From the NCBI RefSeq assembly GCF_004664715.2, contig NC_051084.1, forward strand, positions 61,207,334-61,271,333: a stretch of 64,000 nucleotides of DNA, given 5' to 3'. The notes beneath the pieces are model-generated. The model was not told the origin of the DNA. It worked only from the letters and a program-made list of their open reading frames with translations, and made no database searches. This document shows, in pieces, positions 1-24,345 of this stretch (its first letter is position 1; every line of letters begins with the position of its first letter). Origin of the DNA: Peromyscus leucopus. Taxonomy: Eukaryota > Chordata > Mammalia > Rodentia > Cricetidae. The position numbers and the translations under genes were made by a program.

Positions 1-508
1 CAGACTTAGATTTCAGACACCTCCCCCAGGACTATGGGAGGAGAGGTTTATAGTATTTTCAGGCACAGAGTTTGTGGTACATTGTCGTAGAAGCCTTAGG
101 AATGGGATACACAGAACGTCCAATTTTATATTAGGAAGGCCTAAGATATTTATTAATTTTATATCAATAAATTCAGAGCTTCTTGGGCTGGGTAAATGAT
201 TGTATTTGTCCTATTCATCATTCATGAAGCCACAGGAGGAATGAATACTCTATATTTAACATAAATATACTAGTTGAGTGCTTGAATAAGAAAAAGGTTA
301 ATTGGTTGAAGGAAACAGTTCTTCACAGTGTGCATGTGCTCATGCATGTGTGTACTTGGTGAGAAAGGGCACGATCCATCAGGAAAGATGATGTCTGCAA
401 GAGCCAGAGCTTGACATGAAGGTTTCTGCTTATCTCTGTTTGACAAGGCCACAACAGCTATTTCATGACAATATTTGAACACTCCAGAGTCTAAGAAGCT
501 TGTTCTGT

Positions 509-514
509 TTTATT
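509..514 (-). terminator. Poly(A) signal AATAAA of the Gsta3-like gene
   Basis: TTTATT on the plus strand, AATAAA in transcript sense, about 230 nt after the stop codon at 742. The 3' UTR is therefore probably about 741 down to 490. Positions 1-490 show no gene. Confidence 0.6.
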
Positions 515-741
515 GAAATTCAAGGGAATATCCCAGGAAGTGATGATGATTTCAATATTGACTACAACCAAATAGCATCCCACAAATCCACATAGGTCAT
601 GACTACTTAAATTAATGCACAAACCTTAGAAAACTTGTAAGCCTCACACTAAGCAGGATCAACATTTAATCAAAACACTTCACTGTTGCAAAGCTTTAGA
701 AGGTTGGCCTTGTGGCTGCTGTTCATCCATATCTGCCTGAC

Positions 742-12573
<11,832 letters not shown>

Positions 12574-15500
12574 GGCAGCAATCGCTTGGTTTTTCTAAAC
12601 AGGAATGAGACACACCAGCTGTTAAAAGTCCGTCCTGTGAGGGTGTTTGGACAGGAGCCCTACACTGAAGAAGTGGCTGGCTTCCTTACGGCAGGTTGGG
12701 AGACATTCCAGGAATATGTTCCTCTGATTTACAGATCCCACGTAAAATAGCTGAATGTGGTGTAAAGGAACCATCCTCTGATTGCACAAACCAGTTTAGT
12801 GTCTCCATTGGTTAAAAAGTGACTTAAAAAAAAAAACAAACAAACTGGTTCTTCGGTCAGAGTGGAGGATAAAAATGTGTGTGACGTAATGGGAAAACAG
12901 AGTACCAGCAAACCACAGTATACTGTAGACCTCTAATGGTCCTACCTACTACACCCCACTCTCTTTTTCTCTCTTCCCTTCCCCTCCTCTCAGCTGCCTC
13001 CTCCTCCCCCTCTCCATGAAGATCTAACCCAGGGCTTTGCCTATGCTTGACAAGCTCTGTATCCCAGCCCAGATCTCTGGATGAATTGCCTGTGACAGTC
13101 ACATGACCGCATGAACTGGCTATGTATGTCTCCATTTTTCTGTTAAGGAAACTGGCTATCGGGAAACTTTGAGGCATTGTTCACAACCACACCAAACCAG
13201 TGGTAGACATGAATAATCACAGAGATGAATAAAGCAAGAAGGATCTGTATCCTCGTGTATGAAGGCTCATGACTGCGTGTCTCAAACCCAGAGGACATGG
13301 CCAGCAGCATGACCAGGGCAGCAGGCACTGTTCAGCCCTTGGGCTGTTAGGCTCTGTTTGATCAAAAGCAGAGGTCAGGCTTCAAAGTTTCTGTTGTACC
13401 AAATGGGGGGAGAGTACTGAGAATAACTCAGCTGCCCTCTAAAACAGTCACATTCTGCCCACCACATAGAATGCCAATTCCTTGCCTCTTTGGGATGTGA
13501 TTTTCTATCTTTGCGTCTGCATTTCTATGTGAAATCAAGGAAAAGATGTTTTGCTGAGTTCATTTTACAGAACATACACCCAAGTGTCAGGTCCAAAGGA
13601 AACTCTGTTTCCCTAAATCCTGGTGGTTAGCCAAAGCCAGCATTCCTGTGAAACCTGAAGCAGGTTCCCCTGTACCAAAAGGAGCCACGTCCCTGGCAGA
13701 ACACTCTCTGAGGCGCCTAAGGGCATACCAAAGGACATGCTGGTCTCCAGGCTCCCTAGGTATCACAAGAACCTGTTGCACATTTCAAAGTCCAGGCTAG
13801 CATCCTAGCCCTTCTCACCTCCTCCCCTACCCTAAACTTCTCCAGCTCCTGGGCTTCCCGACCCCCAGATACTCACGCTCCTTATAACTCTGCTATTTTG
13901 ACTATGCTCCCTCTTTTGTCTGCACTTTGTCTCTCTTCCCTCAGCCCAGCTCTCCTGAGCTCCACCTCCCTCCTTCTCCCCCCAACCCCACCCCACCTCT
14001 CTCTGCTCACCTCCTGCTTCTCTCCTGACCAGGTCTAGTGTGGTGGCCATATTCAAGCGACTACCTTCTCTCTGCTCTGAACTCTTTCCAATGTCTCTTG
14101 CTGTTCTCTCTCTCATATCTAAAACAAAGACCGCCCCGTTAACCATGCCATGAGGCAGTCATACCACCAGTTCATCTCGTGATGAAAAAACCAGGAATTG
14201 CAAAAAATACCCCTTTCCAAGAGGCTGGGCCTCTCCTAAGCCATCCAGGCAGCTGATCAGAACTCTCCTAAGCGGTGGATCATTTGTTCCTTCTGGCTTT
14301 GGCTAACCACCACATTCAAACTCTAGCTGCTTCTTCCCCGTGCCTGCTCCTTCCCGGTAAGTGTGGTCTCAGAGTTGCTTGCTCTGTCTCTGTTGGTTCC
14401 TGGGGCCAATGACTCCTGCCTCCTTGCTCAGCTCACTCTTGGAGCATACTCTGTTTCTACAAAAGTTGAAGTTGGGCCAGGTGGCTTCTCTCGCCATGCT
14501 GGCCACCCATCACATGGAAAGGGACACCTCTCCTTTGTGGTTTGGAAAAATGGAGTTTCCTTTGGACCTGATGACCAGCTAAGGGTTTTCCACATCTGCC
14601 ACACTGGGTACCCTCATCGGTTCATCTTCATTTTATCCTAATTAAGAAATCACCTAATGAGACTTATAAAATTTCTTTCCAGTGTACGGCTGTAGAGACA
14701 AAGGTTTTCAGAGGAGCCTGCCCAAGATGAAGCACCTTTCCAGTATTGAGTCTTCTATTCAAAACCAAGGTCTAGGTTGTATTAGTTTCAAAATATGGTG
14801 GAATCTCTAGTTGGGTTATGGAATCCACTTTTTTTAATGAAATAGAAAAGGATAGGAAGTGTCACAGTGCAAAAAGGGTTAAGGACATGGATGTGTTTTC
14901 AGTTCAGTGTGTACCTTGTATGTGTGGACATATGCACATGTGTATGCTCATTCGGTCATTGTGAATGAATAAGAGATCCTGCTGAGTACATTAAGGAAAT
15001 TTGATGCTCCCCATCTCAGGCTGCTTGGAGGTAGAACACAGCAAAGAACCAGAAAATAAAATAGCAGTGGGTCCTGGGATAGATGGAGCCAGTGAGGTCA
15101 TGACAGTAAACTAAATACCCAGGAGTCACTGAGACCTGAGGCTCCAGTGCTGGACTTGGGGAAACTCCCTTCTCCCACAGACCCAAAGACTGTTATAAAA
15201 CATTACATTTCCTTTTGGAAAGTTTTGATGTTGTGCAGTTTGAAACAATCTCCTTGTCTTTACCAACAGATGTATTTTTTAAATTATGTGCACTTGGATT
15301 TAAAATAGCAAACTACTTTAAATTGCATCATTTAAGATGTAGAGCTCCTAAGCTCCAACCTTTACATTATAAAATCTGCTGGAAATGCGACCACTCCGTC
15401 CTTCTTACTATTTAGAACGTGAGTATTGCATGTTCTTATTAGGAGGATAATTCAGCAGAATGAAAGGGAGAGTAAAGTTCACTTAGCTTCAGGTATTTGA

Positions 15501-16164
15501 TTGTTGGGGACACAGAGCCAAGTGATTCAAATCTGTTCACTAATCCTATTATCACTGATAAGAGGATCGATTTCCACAGTATTTCATCATATGCTCCTCA
15601 CTCTAACGTTCTCCAGTTTCCAAACAAGAGCCTTCCAAAGGTCGGTTCACAGCCAGGACAAAGAGTATCACACAGCCTCACAGAGTCCACAGAATGACAG
15701 TGAGAGAGACTCAATGACTTGATGGGGTCTCAACATGTTCCCAAGTCACAGTCAGTTCCCAGGAGTAACTGCCCTGTCTACAACCACCATGGGAACAGCT
15801 CATAGTGCTTGACTTACAGAGGGTTTCATCAAGTTCAGTGAGAAACACTACACTCCCACTCTCATAGCATTTGATTACTGACTTTCTCCTGGTACAAGTC
15901 AGGGCTTCTCCACTCCATCCTGGAGCCCTCCCTGAGCTCCATGCTGCTCTCCTGAGGAACTACTGCCCATTTCCCAGAGTCCTTCAGCCTAGACAAGGTT
16001 GAAGAGGGGATGAGAGGGCCTCTATTCATGAATGCCCTTCTATGAATAGCTTTTCTGGAACTCCAGGGAAAGAAAATTTCATAAAGGTTTTCAGTGCTTT
16101 ACTTTGAAAACTTAAGGAATTCAGTGTGATGAGGACAATATAGCTTTATTTGTTCCATTAAGAA

Positions 16165-16250
16165 AACTGGCTTCTGTGTGTGGTGATACATGACTATAAT
16201 CCTAGTATGTGGGATGCTGAGGCAGGAGGATAAAGTTTGAAGCTAGGTGG
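16165..16250 (+). repeat. B1-related SINE, partial
   Basis: TGTGGTGATACATGACTATA and GAGGCAGGAGGATAAAG match a diverged B1 left part, followed by an AT-rich tail. Confidence 0.55.
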
Positions 16251-18599
16251 AAATATATATGTATATATATATATGTATAATTTGTTTTGTCTAAAAATAA
16301 CAACAACAAAACAAAATACAAGGAAGCAAAAATAATAGGAAGAAGAAAATATGTTTAAAAAAAAGGAATTCCTCTTAAAAAAAAAAGAAGAACAAATCTA
16401 TAGTGATTCCAGTAGTAAATAAGGGGAGTTACATCTCTGATGATTCATAACATCTGGCTAAGAGTGGTACATCCTTAAGAGGTAGAAGAAAGTCTTACAT
16501 ATAAATCCTTCCATTTAGAGACACATGGACTCAATAGATTACTAAATCTGGGTCTCAGTTTCTCTTCTGACTCTAGAGACAGTTACACCTGCCTACTTTC
16601 AGGGGCCAAAAAGCAGTAGAGAATCCATGCATATAACCTTCATAATAGAAACATAGTAAAGCACGTTCACCATTGCCCTAGTTCCTAGGAGACAAGCATG
16701 TGTTGGAACATCAGCCATCCCATCTGGAGCAATTGCAATGCATCAAGGAATGATCATTGTCTGATTTGGTCCTTTCCCTGTAAGGTTTTACAGGAATTCA
16801 TATGCCTCCTGCAAAGCTGGCAGAGCAGCATGTGCTCAATAGTAACTTCACATCATCTCTCTCTAGGGACCTCCACCTGTAATCCTGATTAAGATGGATA
16901 AGCAAGTGAGAACCATAGGAAAAGGCAAGTCATCTAAGACAATGGGGATGCTATCCCTTTCACACTGGGGTTGGGGTGCTACTTGCCAGAAAGAGCAGAT
17001 TTTAGAAGTCTGAGATGTCTGCCTTCCTCCCTTCAAATCAGGACCACATCTCACAAAAACACTACTGTGCAGCATCTTGCCAGCCTGCTCCTCTATATCA
17101 TCTATTCAATATCCTTTTCCACAGATTTATTTCCTGTGAATTGTTAGACCTGGTTAGTTTGACACCTGGACTTTCAGCCCCTTCCCCCCCCCCGCCAGTG
17201 GTAACATTTGTTTCGTGGCATTGTTGACTTCCACATTCTAACAATCTGTGCATTCCAGCTAACTGCCAAATGCTCCAGTGTTTGTCCTTCCCATTCATAC
17301 TTCTCAAGTGTGAGCCCTTGAAAAGTCAGCTCCTTAACTGATCCTCAGCCAGAGCTTAGGCTTCTTCCCCAGTGCCGAGGCTGGGGACTCATTGGATCGT
17401 CACAGGCTGAGGGTAGGGGATACACATATGAAATACTGTACACTCTTGGGTTGTAGAGGTCATGAATCCCTCTCAGCATACTAAAACAGAGAGGGAAGTC
17501 CTTCACAGGAAGGGTAAGCCAGCCAAAATGGGCAGTGTTGTGTAGCTATTTCCTCTGACTCAAAAATAATAGTCTTATGAAGGAACTAAGCTTATGATTC
17601 TAAGGAAGCTAAGGAAACCTAAGAGGCTCAGGAAGATCATAAAAGCTACAATATTCACAAGCCCCCTCCCCAGGGTGATAAAAGTAGTGAACAATTGCTG
17701 GGAAAGGATTGTCCACCGGACCTTCCTACAACCCAAGCAGGAAGCTCTAGGAGGCAGCTTTTGAGTCATTACCTGTGCCTTTGAATCGATGTGCTCCTGT
17801 AATTAACCTCGGTAAAGCCCTTAGTTCCCAAAGTTGGATGTGGATGAAATAGTTGCCTTCGCTTTTCAGTGGTGCCCTATCTGGGGTGAGGAGATACTTA
17901 TTCAGGTCTCCCCAGGAAAGGTCACACAACTGACAGTGGTGCTGAGGTTGGGGAACTCTTGTCTGCCCTGCCATTCCTCTGCTGTGCCATGAGATGCCTG
18001 AACCCTACAGAGAGGATGTCACTGGTGATCTGCTTCATTACTGCCAAGACTAGACGACATTCTACCAGTCCTGACATGGAAAATGACTTGTTTCTGCAGC
18101 AGTAAGTCTCAGTCTGGATTTTCCCAGCCTACATAGCTTTAGGACATTGTTGCTGGCAGTGGAGGATGTGGCTCAAGGCTGCCAGCTGTAGCAGCTGGAG
18201 TTTTACTCAGAGACTCTGCTCACTGGAAGCTGGGATACTTGGACTCATGCCCCAGAGAAGAATTTCAGGGTTGTTAGCAGAAAGCAGTGTTGGAGTTCAT
18301 GAAGAAAAGGCCTGCCTTCCACTCGAAGCTCAGGGACCTTGTATGTGTACAGGTCCAGTAGAAGAGCAGGTAGAAAGAGCCTACAAGCTGGAGAATGGGG
18401 AGGGGTGCTGTGAGGTGCTGTCCTCCTCCATGACATGGCTGTTGCCTACCTGAACCCATTGCCACCATAGTTACCTGCACATAATCAATCCAGTTAAAAA
18501 CTCCAGTGTGAGAGAGAAGGGCTTCCCAGTGCTCCACCCCTGCTTGAAGAGCTATTGGGGGCTGACAGCTGCTGAGGCAGGAGAGCCACTTCACTGGTA

Positions 18600-18835
18600 G
18601 GCTGATCATGATCCAGTGGATGATTCCACATCCTTGTGCATTTGGGCAAAACTAACTGGCCTCAGTGGGTAGCAAAGCAAGAGGATGGCAGAAAGTTGGG
18701 AGGGGTGATGTGTCTGAGAGGGGAAGCAGATGGACATGGAAGGAGGGAGGGAGAGAGGGAATAGGAATTGGATATGGCCAAGACACCGTGTACATATAAT
18801 GAAAGAATGAAATTAAAATAGACTGAAAAATCACT
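18600..18835 (+). mobile_element. L1 3' end fragment
   Basis: Typical rodent L1 3' UTR wording (GGAATTGGATATGGCCAAGA, then AATGAAATTAAAAT). No ORF2 sequence remains. A second similar piece is at about 18940-19060 with TATGGTCAAAGTACAATTAT. Confidence 0.5.
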
Positions 18836-19069
18836 GCCTAAAAATGGTTTTAATATAGCTTTAATTAGAGAGAGGGAGGGAGAGGGAGAAGGAAGAAGGG
18901 AGAGGAAAGAAGGGGGAGTAGAGAGAGGAAGGGGAGTGTAGAGGGTGGAGGAGGACTATTTGGAGCAAGGAAGCAGACAAGCAGAAGAGGGGGCAAGAGA
19001 GGGTAGCAGGGATACATATGGTCAAAGTACAATTATATACTTGATTGCAAGTATCTGGATGAAAAAAGA

Positions 19070-19130
19070 GAGAGAGAGAGAAAGAAAGAGAGAGAGAGAG
19101 AGAGAGAGAAGAAAGAGAAAGAGAGCGAGA
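19070..19130. repeat. GA-rich simple repeat
   Basis: Purine run of GA and GAAA units. A broader GA-rich stretch lies at about 18865-18960. Confidence 0.9.
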
Positions 19131-19559
19131 GCTGTCTTAACATTAGCTATCCACACATAGCTGTGTTAAAATTGTAGTTATAACTGTCTAAACAATTAAA
19201 AAGTTAGGCAACATGTTTACTCTTATCCAAAGAGTTTCCCACAATAAATGGGTTGTATGTAGTTTATGAGGCATATTGCATTGGTTTGTAGACTGATAAG
19301 ATGGAATACAAGTGAAAAGGGGCAAATAATCAATACATATGTTTGGACTCCAAACATAATTCATGATCATAATCAAAATCTCAGCCACCAGAGGTGAGGA
19401 GTTTATTTTTCTTCCTCATCTCTTTAATTCTCCTTGTCCTTATGTCTTGCCTCCATATCACAATTGACAATCACACTTTGGTTTCTTCTATAAAGAAAGC
19501 AACTCTAGCATAAGTGTAGGGTAAAAGATCCAAGTCCATTTCATGGTGAAAAAACTTAC

Positions 19560-19945
19560 CCAAACCTACCATCCCTGAACACAAAAACCCATCCATCCCT
19601 GAGCACAAAAAACCACCCATCCCTGAACACAAAATTCCACCCATCCCTGAACACAAAAACCCACCCATCCCTGAGCATAAAAACCCACCCATCCCTAAGC
19701 ACAAAAAAACACCCATCCCTGAACACAAAAACCACCCATCCCTGAACACAAAACTCCACCCATCCCTGAACACAAAAACCCACAGCATCCCTGAACACAA
19801 AAACCCACCAATTCCTGAGTATGAAAACCCACTCATCCCTAAGCACAAAAACCCACCCATCCCTGAGCATAAAAACCCACCCATCCCTGAGCATAAAAAC
19901 TCACCCATCCCTGAGCACAAAAACCCACCAATCCCTGGGTTTGCT
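19560..19945. repeat. 24-bp minisatellite, about 16 copies
   Basis: Unit close to CCATCCCTGAGCACAAAAAC plus CCAC, repeated with small changes and a few indels. Because 24 is a multiple of three and the unit has no minus-strand stop, it opens 242- and 112-codon frames of MGGFLCSG-type and DGWVFVLR-type repeats. I read these as a by-product of the repeat. It runs directly into an LTR-like unit. Confidence 0.9.
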
Positions 19946-20330
19946 CCAAGCTCAGGACTTGAAATCTCACTAATCCCCACCCTGGAAATCTCCACCCTGG
20001 AAACTCTTCCTCCATCAAACCCTATATAACCCTGTGTCCTGCTCCCTTTTCTGCTGCTTCTCACCCTCTTGTGCCAATAAATCTCTTGTGTGAGGTTTGT
20101 TGTGTTGAGTGACTTTGTGGTATTCCTTGGCTCCTGACTGCCAGGACGCCTTTCCCATCTGAGCTGTATGTAACACCTCCATGGCAGAACCTTCCCCACT
20201 CAGAGCTGCAGTGGGGGACACCTTTCCCCATCAAAGCTGCACCATCTCCATTTAGAAGCTTTTCCCTTCAGAATCCTAACACTTCCCTAGTGGAAGCCTT
20301 TCCCCTCAGAGCTGTAATTCTTACAGTAAG
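19946..20330 (+). mobile_element. LTR-like promoter and poly(A) unit
   Basis: TATATAA at 20023-20029 and AATAAA at 20076-20081, 53 bp apart, then GT-rich sequence. This is the U3/R layout of a retroviral LTR, with the adjacent minisatellite lying where U3 would be. The ends and the family are not determined. Confidence 0.45.
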
Positions 20331-20646
20331 TACCATGCTTCTCTTCCCTGGACACAAGGCCAGGTTTTCTGGGCGGCTACCACCTCTCTTTCCTCCTTAG
20401 GAAGTTAATTTACCTCTTACCATTAAATTCATGCCTCAATTTTCTAAATCCTTCATTTAACCCCTCTATAACAATGTTTCCAGCAGAAATGGAATCAACA
20501 ATTCTTAGACTGTCCTGAAGCATGCCAAGTCTGAATAATGTGAGAATAAAACTGTGTTTTCTTGTGCTGAAGTATTTTCTAGGTACCAAAGGAGTGTGTG
20601 TGTCTGTGTGCGTGTGTTAGGAAAATTGATTTGATTTAGTACTTAC

Positions 20647-20862
20647 CGCCTTAAAAAGCTGTTTCCTCTAAAGAGCTCCACAACATGTAAGAGTTTCTGT
20701 TTCACAAGCTATTTGTTCATTTGAATAAGCCCCTCCCAGTCAAGGGCAGACAATCCAATAAGAGAAAAGCTGCTCCCACACTGCCCAAAGGTTAGAAGGT
20801 TCTATGAGAGATTAGAAGGAAAAAGCAAAGTCATGCCTGAGTTGCTAAACAGTTTGGTTAAT
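20647..20862 (-). promoter_or_regulatory. Candidate exon 1 and promoter of the Gsta3-like gene
   Basis: The minus strand shows a perfect donor GGCG|GTAAGT with the exon side ending at 20647. Upstream lie a GC-rich GGGAGGGG box near 20730, an inverted CCAAT (20755-20759), an ARE-like core ATGACTTTGC (20834-20825) and an HNF1-like half-site GGTTAAT (20856-20862 on the plus strand). Alpha-GST genes have a non-coding exon 1 and are known targets of NRF2 and HNF1. Assignment is inference; no TATA box is obvious and the exon 5' end is unknown. Confidence 0.35.
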
Positions 20863-21859
20863 GCGTTTCCTCTTCAGTGCTGCCAGTGGAAAACCTGAAG
20901 AACAGAATTCAGACGGATTTAACTCTCTGTGTCTCAGTGAGGATGGACTTTCACAAGAAACTCCCTGTGAGGTTCCATGAGTGGCAGGCAAGGGCTAAAA
21001 CAAGCAGGAAATCTCTGTTTAGCTAAGCTGGGAGATGCTGTAAAGAGCTAGCTATTGGCACTAGGTAGTATTTCTGTTGAATGGGCTACCAGGTAAGGTA
21101 CAAAGCAAACAGCTGAGTTTCAGATAATAGTGATTATTAATATGAGGATGTCCCAAATATTGTGGGAACGTGCTTATGCTAAAAAGAGATGTTTTCTTTG
21201 AAATTCACATTGACATGGGTGTCCGGGATCTTCTCACCAATAGGCCTTTGGATGTGGTTTGTGTTCGACTCTTCTACCTTCAGCTACTAATGCCTTTTCT
21301 CAATAATGGTGCCTCAGGTTATTTTCACATTATGTGTTTAATGTGCTTCTCTCATGGGCTTTTGTGTGTGTCAAGTCCCTATAAATGGGCATAAAATGTG
21401 ACCATCATACCAACTCATTCAATTAATTTAGAATGTTTACAATAATTTCTAACAGAAAGTGAAACAGTATACCCAACCACAAATTACCCATCATTCTCAT
21501 TCAGCAATTGTCATATTTTGTCCATTACACTATAGAGTAAGTTAAGTTTATAATGTGTCTCCCTCAAAAGATAGGCCCATGTCTAAATTCCAGAATCTTA
21601 TAAATATAAATTGAATTTGGAAAATGTTCTTTACAGATGTACTTAATCTGTGGAACTTGAGATGAAGCCATCTTTAATAATCCACATAAAACCTTCAATC
21701 TACTGGCAGGTGCTTCCATAGGAGCAGAAACAGATGTGAACACGGTGAGCTGCTGAAGAAAACAGGTCAGTGGCATTTTCCACAGACGTCTTTCTTCAGT
21801 TCATTTCACATGATGGGCATTTTGTCTGCAGGTATTTCTGTATACCTCCTGCATCCTTG

Positions 21860-22000
21860 GTACCCACATTGGTGAGATGTCATCAGATGCCCCTGGACTG
21901 GAGTTTGGATGGTTCTACACTGTAATGTGGATGCTGGGAATGCAACTCAGGTCCATGGAAGAGCAGCCAGTGCTCTGACACTGAAGCATCTCTCCAGCAC
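21860..22000 (-). repeat. B2/B3 SINE, inverted
   Basis: GAAGAGCAGCCAGTGCTCTG and CATCTCTCCAGCACCC are the reverse complement of a B2/B3 head. Confidence 0.7.
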
Positions 22001-24177
22001 CCACAAAGATACTTTTAAGACATTCATTTCCAGTAATTCTTGCTTAGGTGTTATACATTAGGCTCATAGATTAATGGGTGTATACAGTACGGGGAATGAC
22101 AATGTTTCAGATTCTAATTCACAGTGATCTCTAAGTAGATAAAATTAAAACATAGAATATGTAGATGGAAATGAAGCTAGGAATGATGAAAGTCTAACCA
22201 CAGCCATGACCAATTCTCACACAGAAAGAAAAAACTGGGGGGGGGGGAGTTGGGAGGGTGAAGGCGTGTGTATGCAGAAGTTCTATGCAGACAACAAAAG
22301 TGTAGCTCACATAACAGCCTGGGCTGAGAGATGGAGAGGGGGTGGATGCAGAGAGCAAGACAAAGTCCAACCTGGAAGGTGTGAGATCAGGAAAGCCATC
22401 TGTGTTCTCATCCATGCTACATTGTGACAACTAAGGGAGTTCTCCCACGTAATATTTATCTATTTATCACATATATGTTAGCCTCTTTTTTAATTTATCT
22501 AAAACTTCGTATTTTTTGCTGAGGCACATTTTAAGCCTTTGTACCTTAACATTTTCTTTTTGGAAGTTGCATTTTTTTAATGGTAAAGTTCACCAAATAT
22601 TGCACATTTTTAAGTGATAACGACTGGGTGGTATTTAGCACATTCGTGGTGTGGATAAACCGTCATTTCTATCTAGGTCCAGAACAGTTTCCCTGACATT
22701 TTCCAGTTCATCGTTACTTTCTCTTCCCAACAGTCTTTACTCTGACATTTCATGTAAACAGAATCCATGACTGCTCCGACTTCTTCCACTTATTATGTCT
22801 CAGAATCTCAATTCTCAAAGATTCCTCCACTGTTGCAACATGTATCAGTGCATCATTTTTTCCCATGGCCAAATAACATGTACCACATCTATGCCATTTT
22901 TAATTGTGCCAATGTGCCTCTCTTAAACACTATGGTAATTTTATAAACAACTACGGTTGATTCTCACACCTCAGTAGGTAGAATGGTTCTTTCTTTTCTT
23001 CCTTTAACAGACCATGGAACGGAACCCAGTAAATTATACACGCTAACCAAATGCTCCACCACTGAACTGAGTAAACAGCCTCAAAACAGTAATAATTGGG
23101 TAATGTCATTAAATATTTATTCATTAATTATGATTGTAATTCTAGAATAACATGCATAAATTGTTTTATACTTTCTTTAAATCACATTTAAATAAGTATC
23201 TCAAGTTCTGATAAGTCTCCTCATGTAATTTTAATGTATATATTCTTTGATGTGTAGAGATGCAATCACTAGTATATTTATGTATATCTTCAAAACTGAA
23301 TTTTTTTATTTAAGGCATAACTCTAGAAATATCTTGCAGCAAAATTGCCTTCCCATTGATATAAGTGTTAGGTAGGGTCACATTTAGGACTAAGTTAAGC
23401 TGTCCCAATCAGAATCTATCTCTAACATAGTACAGTCAAGAGTGACCAGACACACTTCATTCTGCCTGTCATAGCAACAGTCTCTCGATTTGCTTGCACA
23501 TGCATAAATACACGTATCAGTGAACCAAACCATGAGAGCATAAATGATGTCATGAGGGATGGTTAAGAGGTATCAACTCTCCTGAAGCACTGTGCATCTT
23601 CTTTCTGGAATGTTCAGAGGAATTTCTGAAATGCCCTCCTGGTATGAATCTATTGGGAGCCACTCAGATTTTATCAAACAGTCTCATGAATGAGATATGA
23701 TTGTCTTCAGCTTATTCTCAGGTCAGAGATTATGGATATAATAAATATAAGGGGGTTAGTGTGACGAGAAAGAATTGAAGAAGCAATACCTATTAACTCT
23801 TAGTGATCCTACCCCTATTCTAGCCGATGACTTCTAATGTTTCTCATGGTCTATGTAAAAGTCCAGTGAACTGTAGGCATGCATCACTAAAGATTAGGAC
23901 AGTTGCTGAGAAATATGCCTTTTCTTCATCATATGAACATCACAGAGTATGCTTCTGAAACTTAGATGGAGGAGGTTAGATATTATGCAGGAACTCTTCA
24001 TATGCACCATGGAGATGGAGTTAGCTGAAGATGTGTTAGGCCCCAGCTGGCAAACCCACCACAATAAACCCATTTTTATACAGGCAGAATTACACTTTAA
24101 ATGACAATGAACAGTCTACTAGAGCAAATAAACAAACTAAACCCAGTTGCTTACTGTCTTTATTAAATCTTAGGAAT

Positions 24178-24345
24178 TGGGGCTGTGGAGACAGTTCAGC
24201 AGTTAAGAGCCCATTCTGCTCCTACAGAGGACCTGAGTTTGGTTCTCAGCACCCACATGGGGTAGCAGCTTGTAATCACCTACCACTCCAGTTCAGGAGC
24301 ATCAAAGAGCATGGATCACATCTATAAGAGATCCAAAAAACAAAT
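24178..24345 (+). repeat. B3 SINE
   Basis: GGGGCTGTGGAGACAGTTCA, then CAGCACCCACATGGGG, matches a diverged B3. Confidence 0.65.

Larger units (their letters stand above)
12595..20646 (-). other. Presumed Gsta3-like intron 1 / upstream region
   Basis: No coding exon seen. Holds a possible fold-back repeat (13588-14572), a B1 (about 16165-16250), two L1 3' ends (about 18600-18835 and 18940-19060), GA-rich tracts (about 18865-18960 and 19070-19130), a 24-bp minisatellite (19560-19945) and an LTR-like unit (to about 20330). Stretches 14650-16160 and 16260-18600 contain nothing recognised. Confidence 0.5.

Noticed and set aside
19471..20199. 242-codon minus-strand frame with repeated MGGFLCSG
   Set aside because: It is the 24-bp minisatellite read in one frame; a second frame gives another repeat protein of 112 codons. 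No start context, domain or splice structure supports a gene.
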